Shown here: one piece after another, positions 24,941-37,300 of the stretch
Layout of the letters: each line of letters begins with the position of its first letter
Numbering within the stretch: position 1 is the first letter of the stretch
Assembly (NCBI GenBank): GCA_034509495.1
Contig: CM067509.1
Location: forward strand, 5,430,288 to 5,494,287
From: Acestrorhynchus altus
Taxonomy: Eukaryota > Chordata > Actinopteri > Characiformes > Acestrorhynchidae
DNA length: 64,000 nucleotides
Direction: 5' to 3'
Notes under the pieces: model-generated
What the model saw: only the letters and a program-made list of their open reading frames with translations
The model's database searches: none
What the model was told of the DNA's origin: nothing
Translations under genes and position numbers: made by a program

Positions 24941-24946
24941 AATAAA
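24941..24946 (+). terminator. polyadenylation signal AATAAA of cenpj
   Basis: Canonical AATAAA lies 133 bp after the cenpj stop codon and is the first plus-strand AATAAA downstream. The resulting 3'UTR would be short. Confidence 0.6.
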
Positions 24947-25315
24947 TATTTGAGTCAGAGCTTTAAGAGAACATTTACTCCAATCAGTCAAGCTGGATGA
25001 ACAAAACACAGGTACAGCAGTGACCAACAGCACTGCGCAGGCAGGAAACGGAAACATACTTCTTGGAACATCAACATAAAATCAGCGTGAACAGTACAAA
25101 CAGAACTTCTGGAGGCTCGTCATCAAACCTGTAGTGCAAACACAGAATAGAGGGGAATTACTTCATCACGTTCAACCCAAACCAAACCTACTGCTGATGA
25201 TCGATCAGTTTTGCTTCAATATGAACTCAAAGTGTAACCAAAAAAATCCAGATGACCGTCATCGAGACGTACGGCAGTTATGGCGACGGAGACACTCGCT
25301 GCTTATCCACGTTCA

Positions 25316-28300
25316 TCACTCGTAGTCAGCGAGGCCTTTCTCCACCAGGGGCACGTGCACCAGCGATCCGTCTGCCTTGTACAGCATCACCGTCAGCTGC
25401 GACTCGACACCCTGAAACATTGATCACACTGCAGGTACTCCGATTCTCACGGTCCATTTCAGCAGCTGTTCAGACTAATTCTACCCCACACTGAAGGTGC
25501 CAATCTCCATCCGCCATCATTGGCCAGCCAACGTGCTCAGAGGATACCAAGGTTACTTCGTTACGTAGAAGATTTTACCAATTAACATTAAAAACCTATT
25601 TTAAATTACATTTAAAAATCAGAACAACACAAAGAACTGGATCCCCGAGAGAACCGCGCACCTGTTACGTATGATTATTGGGGTTAAGGTTGCTACATTT
25701 TCTCATTTTTTTCCTATTGGTCTGAGCGTACCGTCATCACGGCGCTGAGGTTGCCATGCAACAAGTCAATCATCTCCGACAAAGACTTCATGCTCCACTC
25801 GGGACAGTAGGAAATGTGCTCCTTTTCCAGACAGACGTGTGGTGGCTTGAAACCAGTCAGCCGAACGCACAGCGCCTCACAGGGGTAACCGAGAAGTGAG
25901 GGGGGCAGGCAGCGCAATCTGAAAAGATAAAATTTACACACACACACACATCAAATAGTTGCATCCAGAAGGACGTGTGGGATTGCAGTGCTGTTGGGCA
26001 GGAAGATAAAGGTGATCAGGATCAAGAAAAGATTTTCTTACTTGCACGGTGGCAGGATGTCGTCGGAGCCGAAGTCCACGTGCCTCACGAGAACCTGGAT
26101 GCTGGGGTTGAGTTCGGCAAAGCCCAGCAGCTTTGCACGGTAATATTTACCGTCGCTATACTCCGCCAGACACGGACCCTCTACACAGAAAGACATTTTC
26201 ATTTTCACACTCGGAACAGTAAACAGCATATTTCTTACAAATACAATCGTCTGCAGAACCGTACCAATGGGAAAGTCTGACAGCTGCGGCAGACAGTTGA
26301 TGACTTCGTTGACTCGTTCTAAGGCTTCCGGCAGAGACTCTTGTTTCGGATCACACTCGGGTTTGTCCAACAGATTCAGGAACACCTGCAAATAGGTCAG
26401 GGGCGACACTAAGACTGAAAGCCATTTTGCAGACATGCACAGTAAAAAACGTGTTGGCACTCTACCTCGTTCGGGGTACGGACGTGCTTGACGGTGACCC
26501 TGAACGGTTTCCCTTTTTCCGGCAGTACGGGGTTGGTGTACACCCCCAAAATGGGCGGGAGCTCCTCTAAACCCTGGTGGAAAAATACAGAAATTCAGAA
26601 GCCCCTGGTGCTGGGAGGCAGTTAAAGCTGAAGGTGCTGCTTTTAACTCATCCACAAACTGAATTCTCTCACACACACTAGGGGGCAGCGAGCACACGTG
26701 CCCAGAGCAGTGGGCAGCCAGTGTGGGGGGCTACTCTGCAGTGTGTTGAGGGAAATACTGACATGAATGTACCGGTTCATACTTCCAGAGTTTCCAGGAA
26801 TTTCTCGTGTAGATGTTATTATAGAAAAATGGGGAAAATAAAGAGACATACATGCATTAAAGCAGCATTATTGCTCCTGGGCTCCCCCTACAGTCGGTAA
26901 GTGTAATTTGTGCTTTGAGTCGTCGCTAACAGACAAGCTTTGCATCATCAATTTCTGGTGAAGTGCAGAAACAACTGATTATGCAAATCCACGATAGCAG
27001 CCCTTCCACGAGTTAAAAAGACAAGGAACGAGGTGGGAACAAATGGGAAAATCAGTACAACTTGATGGAATCTCTGCAGAAAAGGTTGTAGAGCAAGCTG
27101 TAACGATGAGGACAAGGCAGTTTCACCTCGGTGTTCAAGTCCCAGTCATCCAAATCAGGAACCGGAGGTTTCACCACGTAATCCTGGCACAAATACAAGA
27201 GATGCATAATTACATAGGTCTTTATTTACTGGGCTTGAAACGACAACACCCACAACTTTCCCAGTCATACCTCAGGACTGCTTCTGAGAGGGTCGGCGAT
27301 GGCATGCTGGTGGTGCACCATGATAGTGCTCAGTGGCATCCCATCCAGTGATATCTCCACGGTAACTGGGTCACACGGATTCTCTGGCAGTTCCTGAGCG
27401 AGACAGAGGCCATGTTCATAGTCCATACCTCGTTACTTAATTCCGACTTCTTGCTCAGTCCCTGAAACAGCAATGCGCAATCCAGACACCCACTAATCCC
27501 AGTCAACCCCAGATTAACACGTGATGCTGCATCTTCAGAACAATGGTCCTTATTGGCTGTTGCTTCATTAAAGAGTAAACTGGTTTGTCTGTACAAACAG
27601 CAACCAACCACAACACTCCCCAACATCCCCTCAAGTGAAGTGAGTGTGCAGGACTTTACCATGATCTCAACACTGACTGAGCGACCAAGCAGCAGCTCTT
27701 TCATGAGTGCCACTGCATCCCACTGCCACGAGTCTCCGATCTGCAGTCGGTACAACAGAGCACACGGGAGACGTGGATTACGAGCAGCGACGTTTCAAAG
27801 TCAATAATTAGACGTGAAAACTCACAGGCAGTGAATAAGAGTGATGAGAGCCAGAGGCACCGATTAGGAGAATATTTTTATTTTCATTTCAAATTCATAT
27901 TAATATCACTTAACAGGTGTCTACTGTGCAATTATTTAACGACATTAATTCTAGTCATGTCCAAAAACCTTTTGAGACTGATGAATGTCTATAAACACAT
28001 CACACATCTTGAAAACAGAGGGATCAATGAAATCTGGTGAAAATATCCTGTATTTTTAATATTTCAATAAAAGAAAAATGTCTGTTTTTCCTGATATCAT
28101 TCGGCCCTACTGGAAACGGTGTGCTGTCCTGGCCAGGTGTCCCAAAAGACAATTTATACGAGACATAAAACATGATCATATCACATCACATAATTAAAAG
28201 TTACTATTTAAATGCTGATCAATACTGAGACCTTTGTCCATATTTTTGTATCGTATCGATTCCCTTCAGCATATTAACCTTCAAAAACGCCCAGAATGTG

Positions 28301-31300
28301 AACCAACACCAAATTCTGTAGTAGCACTGTTTGCTTACCGGAACGACACAGTGTAACTGACAAGGCACACACAGCTGAGGAACGTTCTCACACAGCACCA
28401 CTGGATACACGTGACATACGGGAATATTCTCCACTATCCCCTGATCCACGTACCTCACCTGAAACACACAGCGCAACCACAAGTTACGAACAGAGGAGAA
28501 ACGAGACGACGTCTGTATGCAGGTTGAGAATCAGCCCCGCCCCCCCCTCTCTCATCAGTCAGAGTCTGTATGCAGGTTGAGCATCAGCCCCGCCCCCTCT
28601 CTCTGATCAGTCAGAGTCTGTATGCAGGTTGATCATCAGCCCCGCCCCCTCTCTCTGATCAGTCAGTGTCTGTATGCAGGTTGAGCATCAGCCCCGCCCC
28701 CTCTCACTGACTAGTCAGATTCTGTCTCTAGGCTGGCCTGGGAACGCCTCGGGGTCCCTCCCAGGGAGCTGGCTGAGGTGTCGGGGGAGAGGGAGGTCTG
28801 GGAATCCCTGCTTAGACTGCTGCCGCCGCGACCCGGCCCCGGATAAGAGGAGGAAGACGGACGGACGGACGGAACATGTAAAACACTTACATTCACATGG
28901 CCTCCAATGACCTCCTGGACCTGTCCGCGGTACCAGAGCATGTCCGAGCCCATGACGGCACAGCCCAGCACACTCTTCCAGTTATAGTGCCTCTGTCTGG
29001 GAAGTGTCTTAAAATGCTGCTGTAGACACTCCTTCAAGCGTTCAAACTCACACTCTGCTCAAAGACACAAAACCACATTTACTGAAAGTGTCGGTTGGGT
29101 AAAATCAACATGGACACGCTTCTACTTGATGAAGGTCTACAAAGGGGACGTTCCACAACTTTATTCTTGTTTAAATAAAACAGGACGTCCACTCACACCT
29201 GGTCACACCCTTCTCCCATTGCTTTGAAACACCGGACTCTAAATTCACCTTCAAATGGTCTGCTAGTCCTAAAGGTTCATGAAATATGCTGCTGCATCAC
29301 ACCTGTGATTTCATTGGTCAACCTGCTCTGTTACACACCGGCCTGTGGAGTCATGGCATAGATGACCCCGTTGTCAGAAACAGCAGAGATGCTCATTCTC
29401 GTGTGGCCACAAAGCGGCATCTCGGGGGGCAGGTAGGCCTGAGTCTTCAATGTTTCTGGAGGCGGGGCTGTGCGGGGGACAGGTCTGGGAGGACAGGAGA
29501 GTGAGGAGGTTGGAGTTTCATTCTTCACACTGCTCTCTTCACAAACAGTCTCCTTCGGTGTCGGCACACACTCCTCCTGCATCGACAGACCAGCACCCGA
29601 CACAGTGCTGGGTTCTTCACACACAACGGGGGCTGCTTTGGGTGGGTCTCTGAAAGACGCAGCATTAATTTACAAACACGACAAAAACAATCTGACTGAC
29701 AGTAATTACTGCAATGTAATAAACACCAACAACCATAACATTATGACATTCTATCAGCTCCTCTGATCACACAGCAGCTCTCTGTGGTTCTATAATTCCA
29801 GACTGTAGACAGGTGGTCGACCTGTATTATGTGGGAGAACAGCCCACCAACCAGAAATGTCTAGCCGACAGCGTCCTGTGGGCACTGATGAAGGACTAGA
29901 GGACGACCTGTGTAGAAACAGATGAGCTTCTGTCTCTGACTTTACATCTACAAGGTGGAGACACTCGGTAGGAGTGTCTGATAGAGTGGACACCGCGTTT
30001 AAACACTCGTACAAGTGCAACACACACTAAGACATCTTCAACGTCAGTGTGACTGCAGTGCTGAGAATGACCCACCACCCACAAAATAGCTGCTCGGTGG
30101 TGGTCCTGTGGGGTCCTGATCATTGAAGATCAGGGTGAAAGGAGGAGATTAAAGTCTGCAGAGAAACAGATGAACTACAGTCTGGAATTATAGAACCACA
30201 AAGAGCTCCTGCATCATCAGAGGAGCTGATCAAATGGACAGTGAGAGTAGAAACAAGGACGTGGTTGTTATGGTTGATCAGTGTGTTTCAGAAACATCCA
30301 TTTTATTATATGTACTTTTTAATTCCATTTAATGTCAGATGTTTGTATGTTTGTGGTGTGTCTGAGGTCTGCTGCTTCCAGGAGCTCTTCTCTCTGGTGG
30401 GGTCATACCTGACACTTCTGTCTCTTAGAGCGAGTCCTTCACTGATGAGAAAGTCCGCGATGCTGACATCTCGGCCCGATCGGTTGGAGCAGAACAGAGA
30501 CACTAGTACTGGACTGGCTGAGGGATCCTGCAGGGGTCACAGACACACAAATACAAGCGAATGAGGAAGGGCTCACTGGTTTCAGGGTGGATGAATTCAG
30601 CAAACGCTCACACCAAGCCAGTCACCTTAACGGTCATTACGGCTGTGGCTCCGGTGAGGTAGTAGGAGATGAAGTCGCACGCTGTAGCTGTCCACGTGGA
30701 GCGACCACCAGCTGGCCTGATAGACAGCAAGTATTTATAGGAGACAGCCACACACATGCCATTTGTTATAACTCTATTTTCACTCAAATATTCCTTCATT
30801 TCAGATGTAAATATTAAGAGAATTTAGATATTTTTATTTGTTTTGATCAAAACATTGAAGTTTTTTGGTTTCCGAAGAACTAAGGATCACTTTACATTTC
30901 AGAAATCCTGTTTGAGAGTGTTTTTGAGCTGAAAATGCAATAATTGTGATGATTTGTTCTCATCAATATTGGTCCCAAAAATAAAAAAAAATTAAAAAAA
31001 ACTCAACATACTTTATAATTTTAATATAAATGTTATTTCTGTATGAATTTTGTTATGTGACTGTCCCCACTGCAGGACTACTGAAGATCGGTACAATCCA
31101 AGCTCAGGACTTTTATTCTGAAATTTAAACTGGGATTTAATTCAGTTGGAATCCAGTGATTTTTAGCTGCTTTCTGAACTGAATTACTCTTTAAAGTAGT
31201 TTGTTATGATGTGAATCATATCTATAGTTTACTCTGATCCTGAGTTACGAAGCCTAGAACATGGCACGTGGTTTGGATCTCGGGTTTTAAGAGTTAAGGG

Positions 31301-34300
31301 ATAAATCTTAAGAATTTTCCAGGTTTAATTCAGTTTTCTCTTAAGAAAACGCAGTCTTAGCTCGAGACCGGCGTCATAAAGTCCAGTTCAGGTCAGTCTT
31401 AAAAATATAGTCGAATTACAGAATGTCAAATTTAGAACATTCTAACCAACCTCTTATTGTTCATCTTAAGATCCTTTCTTGAAGTGTTTTCTTAAACAGG
31501 AAGGTAGTTTCAGGGACAGTATTGAGTATTAAAATTTACTTTTTAAAAATACTTCTTAGGATTGCGCACAAAATTATTTGTGCCGTCACAGAAGATAAAC
31601 ACTTGCCGTGTCTGACTGATATCTGATCTGATTCTTAAGGTTCAATACTGAGGTCAACCCGATCTGATCTTTCATACCTTATGTCACTGAGGCAACACTC
31701 CAGCAACAATGAGCCGACCAGCTCAGGCAGCAGAGGCCTCAGGTTACTGGCATGGAGCTTTACTGTTTTACCAAAGTCACAGCGCAGCACCTGCAGACAC
31801 AGACCCTGTATTATTACCCACAAAAATGACTGATCCTAGTCTTTAATCTGTATAAAAAACTGGGTGAGAAGTTAATGGTTAGATGATACAGCCAAAAAAA
31901 AATATCACAATATATTTGAACCGAAATCTGTGAAAACATTTGTCCGTATTTTGTTTCTATATTTAAAACCCAAATTGGGGCAAAGGGGAGTAGAGTGGAG
32001 GAGGAGCGGAGAGTAGGATGCGGAGCAGAAAAACCCGACCTCGATATCGCCTTGGCCCATTACATTTGCTCCATTTATATCCCGATATCGATACACGTAT
32101 CGCCCAGCCCTACAGTATTTACCTCCAAAATGTTACTGGAGGACACGCTGCACACCTTCCCTCTCTCCCAGACTCCATTAACATGGGCAGCACAGGACAT
32201 CTCCACCTTCCAGTCGACCTCCTGTACGTCCGATTTGGAATATTCTTTCTTCATCAAGTCATGAACCCTAAAAACAGCAGCACCAAAAGTTCTCTCAGAT
32301 ACTTGATTATACAGTAGTTGAAATGGGAGGTAGTGAAGGAGAAGTTAGTTTTCTTATCTTGTCCTTATATTACTCAGATATTTCATTTGGAACTGCTATT
32401 CATTCAAACGGTATCAAAACCACGTCTAGATCCGCACACAGAACCACAATCACTGCTGGAAAACTGCTGACCCTCCACAAAGAGGCCACAGAAGGTCACT
32501 GCTGGCTGTTCCCAGAATGCTGCATCAATGTATATTATTGGAATGTTGACCGGAAGGGGAAAATGTGGTGGGAAAAGGTGCACGAGCAGCAGGGATGACC
32601 ATACGTCTTGAACTGTCCAGAAAAGTGGATTCCAGAGCTTCCCAAAGAGTGGACCAGTGCGTCAAGAGCCACCACACACAGACATCTCCAGGAAAGAGGG
32701 TCCGACTGCAGCGTTCCTAATATCTACCCTCCCGAAGCAGAGACGGAGTCAGAAAGGTCTTACCTGGACTAAGGAGTGAAAGAACTGGACGGTTGCTCAG
32801 AGCTCCAAAGTCCTCTTTTCAGATGAAAGTAAATTCTGCTTTTCATTTGGAAATCAAGAGTCCGAGATCCTCAACTCAAGCTCCTAGAGTCCTACCTCTT
32901 AATGAATCCTTTACCTCTTCAGTTGAGGGTCAAACTGCAGCAGCTGCACATAGACGTGTCCAGGTGAGGTCACATGAGTGACCCTCACTCTCAGGTCCTT
33001 AAGGCAGGTTGGCATGATCAAGTTAGCCTGCAGCACCGATGGCTCATCAACAGGGGGCGTCGACTCCCCTGGAGATACAAGGTCCTCACTGAGTGGGGGA
33101 TCCCACACTGCCGTCTCCAGGAGGGGAGGCTCTTCCAGGTGGGCTCTAAGGCAGATGATGGAGGTAAGAAATGAGGGTCAAAGACATTTAAATAGAGATG
33201 ATTTTAAAGTAAGATTTTATTTTCTTTATACTAAAAACGATTTATTTCCCATAAATTATTTCCCTTCGATCGGGGTCAAAACTGTGGAAACAGAAAACGA
33301 AGCAGGTGCCAGGCACCAAAAAGCAAGTCGAGTCGATACCAGGCAGAGAACAAGTGCGAAAACATGCCCTTGGAATTACATGGTTCTATCTGACAAGGTC
33401 TTTAAGTTTTTAAGACCCTTTTTTCTAGAAAGCGGAACGTTCCGATTTCCATACACTTCAGTCTCTATAACGACTAGACATCTCCACATCGGAAAACTGC
33501 TCAGAACCTTATATCTCCAAGGGAACGAAGATAACAAATGACTGAGTGTTTGCATCTGTGAGGTAATTCAGTGCACATACTGTTTGGCTGCCAACGATGC
33601 CAGCTCTTTCCTGACCAAGATCTCCCCGATGCTGACCGGCGGGTCAGTAAAACACTTGCTGACCTCAAACAGACGAACGGGTAATACTGTGGAATGGGGC
33701 ACAAGCTCTGCAATAAACAAATAAAGGACTCTGTAAACAAAATGTGCACAAAGAGTTCACTTCACATCAGAATCGTACCACTGCCATAAACACAAACTGT
33801 GCTTTGAGCGCCCCCTGGTGGACATCCACTGATAAACAGAGACGGAGAACCCGCATCCGGAGTGAAAGAAGCATGTGGACTGAGGCAGTAAAGTAATATT
33901 CCAGGATATTACAACAATGTGACCTTATTAGGGATCATTGCTGCACCAGAACACATTTCTTTCCACTGTGGACCTTTTAACTTTACATTATGTGACGATT
34001 TTATTCCAGATAGTCAGGACTGCAACTGCTCACTTGATGCCACAACAGTGACCAAATTCTGTTCTGTCATTTTCCGGAACACCTCGATGCAGTCTTCACT
34101 CCAAGTGTCTCCCACACTTACAACATCTGCCAGAGAACACCACACTGCCTGAATAAGGAGAAAGAAAAGTGCAGGGATAAAAACCGGGTTTCCATCCACT
34201 ACCACATGAGCAACAGTTACGAGGAGCAGCATCAAAACAAGAGGAGTGGAGAGATAGAAATCAGTCTTTGCTTGTAGCAGAATCATCTTTAGAGCCATTT

Positions 34301-37300
34301 GCACCCCTTTTACCAGCTTTAATGGAAACGTTGATACGTCCGAAAATCAACAGAGGGGCTGCACAGGGTCAGTAAATACGTATACACGACCTGAGAGCGT
34401 TTGTTCTGTTACAGACGTTTGTTTTTTCTCAAAGAAGCAAACGGATCAACTTTTGGAGATAAGAAGACGTACGAGACGAATACGAGACGTATGGTATGTA
34501 ATTAATCCTGTACACCTAGGCATGTCCACAGCGGAAGTGCAGAAATTCCAGAAGACCTTTGGATTCAGTGTTTCGGAATGCTGTGGGACCAGTCCTTTCA
34601 CTGGTCACCAACTTATAGAGTCACCAGCGCTTTAAACAAGCTGGACACGTGTGGAGCAGAGGGTGGTGGGCAAACATCAGTGGGTTGTTATGTGTTCAAA
34701 TAAAGCAACAATGAAACTACCTCATTATTTTGGGTTTTTTTATACATGTAGGTATTTATAAGCTGAAAAAGTGCCTCTCTCTCGGTCAGCGCTCTCAGTT
34801 CAGATCGGGAATGTCCTGCACACACCGAAGTCCGACACATTTACAGCTACAGGCCTATTACACCACAGTGGTCAGTCTGGTGATTGTAGGACTCACCATT
34901 GCAGGCAATGCAAAGAACTCATCCTTTATCTGTCGAAGGTCATTAACGGAGAGTGTTTTTCTGTTGCCAAAATCGACATACTGGACCTCCACCATCCGTC
35001 CACCAGGAAAACCTGAGAGAGAAACATGCTCTGACGGAGATCTCCATACACATCAGATCAATACACTTCAACACAAACACATCCTACACACACACACACA
35101 CACCAGTGATTTCAGCCCTGCACCAGTCTTTATTGTCATAGAGGGCAACGCAGGCCTGACCCACACAGGGGCTGTAAATCTGCAGCTCACTCATGCTCCC
35201 CGGAGGCCCGTAACAGTCCTGCAGTTTAGAGTTCAGCAGCAAGAACTCCATACTGTCCACCTGCAGTCGAGATATTGTGAAAGATGAAGTGTGGATGAAG
35301 TGTCCTAACCTCCATCCTCGACTACAACAGCTGCTCATCTAGTACTTTTTCTAACTGGTTTATCATAAAATCATCTGAACTGGAAGAACAGAATAATATT
35401 TGGAATAATATTCAATAATAAAAAAAACATAAAATGCAGTAAACTTACCAGTTGTATGTAGAAGTCTGATGGAGTGGTCACATGGGAAACCACAGCATGC
35501 AGCTCCGTGTTACATTTGGGATACACAGGTGGATAAAACTGCAGCGGCTTTCTGCCACTAGGGGCCGCCTGGGGGTAATAAAACCTGCACAAATACATCC
35601 AAACACACCCTTACCACGAATTCCTTGAAACTGACCGCTCCCGATAATAAAGCTGCACATCCTACCTGGCCAGCTCCATGAACACAAGATGTTCTCTCAG
35701 AGAAAGCAGGTGGTCATCCATGGACACCTTCTTCAGATCCACCAGCAGTGTGTCTCGATCCTCACTAAACACGTGCATCTCAACGGTATAGGTGCCAATC
35801 ACGCGTCTCATCTCTTCACGTGCCTCCCTGCTCCAGCCTTTCACCTGCAACACAGAACGAGAGTTAGACAGTTTTATAATGGAATAAAAATCAGGTTGCT
35901 GAAGTGACCAACTGAGGCAGGGTGATGTGGTCATCACAATGTAATAACATCACTTTAAAAACCACTCAGAGTCCCGTCACACACCATGCAGGTGTTTGTA
36001 GCCTCAGCAGGAGCCTGAAGTTACTACCAACTTAAACAAACAAGGTGCCAATTTGTCCAGGAAGCCTGTGCAGCAACGACTTGTGTGCTGAGGGTCATTG
36101 TCTTGCTGCATGACCCACATTCCCTTTAGAATTTGCTGGTATAATTCTTTGTTGGGGGTGGCGATCCTGACCTCACTAACTCTCGTTGCTCAATGCAATC
36201 ATGACCTCACAGCGATGGTCTAAAATCTAGTCCAACTGTAGAGACAGTTACTCGAGAACCTTTGTCCACAGTGTATGTGAAGCCTCAGTGGGAGCGTTCA
36301 CCAGGTCTGAGGGAACGATGTCTCTGAGGGAGCACTTGATGGCCTGAGGAGCCCAGCTATACAGTTCAGCCTGGGCACCAACGTCAGCTTTCCGCAAACA
36401 CTCATTCAGTCCTCCCAGATTTCCTTCACTGTGAGAAATGGGGAGAGAGGGGCAGAGGTGGAATCATACATATCTTCAGCAGATTAGCCCCGCCCATCCA
36501 TGCTGAAGTCATAAGGAGTGTTTCAACATGAACCACGCGGTGGGAAATGGCCCGCGTTCACAGGCCGACGTTTAGGAAAATAATAAAACTCACTCGGAGA
36601 AGATGAGTCCCTTAGAGAACCCATAATCTTGGAAGAACACTTGCAGGCAAGAAAGCTCCGCTGCAGAGCACTGAGTCACACACTCCGGACAGCCCTTCTG
36701 GAACAGCTCACACACTTTCGCCCGGCACCAGTCATCTTTCCACTTGACAAACACCAGCATGCCTACACACACACACACACACACTTTAGGTATACCATGA
36801 GACTAAACCTGACCCTTCTCCATTATCTTAACTCAAACCAAATGAACTGAACAAAGACCATCAGTAGATTAATTCAGAATTAAAATAAAAATCATTAATT
36901 GAACATAAAGTAGTTTAAAAGAGCTCCGACTCAAAGGCAGCCGTCATATTTATCTTTTTACTTTTATTTTACACGTTTTTCAATTTTTAACCATAGACAC
37001 CAAAAACGCTGTAATGCCATTTATTTTACACGTTTTTTAATTTTTAACTATAGACACCAACATAACGCATAACGCTGTAATGCCATCAAACCATGACACA
37101 CTCTAAGACTGTTGCACCGTGAAAAACCTGATGTCTTATTCCTACGTTACCATGGTGATCAACATTCGTAAAGTCACCGCCCACTGCTGTATAATAACCT
37201 TTTGATGCCGGAGTTTCATTACATTTTTGTTTTATTTATTACCTAAATTCAATATTGCAGGTATACTCCAACAGCGAGTGGAACCTAGTGCACAAAATAA

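Larger units (their letters stand above)
26466..32267 (-). other. rnf17 distal exon block (positions of 12 coding exons)
   Basis: Boundaries were read from splice sites and checked by phase: 32123-32267, 31678-31790, 30626-30716, 30409-30527, 29339-29649, 28891-29054, 28339-28458, 27660-27740, 27429-27461, 27271-27393, 27127-27183, 26466-26573. They encode the third and fourth Tudor modules and the linker before the last one. Exon 27429-27461 is only 11 codons long. Confidence 0.85.

Noticed and set aside
34014..34033. Apparent extension of an rnf17 exon to a stop codon (EQLQS end)
   Set aside because: A donor (gtgagc) at 34028-34033 gives the correct phase into the next exon; the extension is intron read-through.
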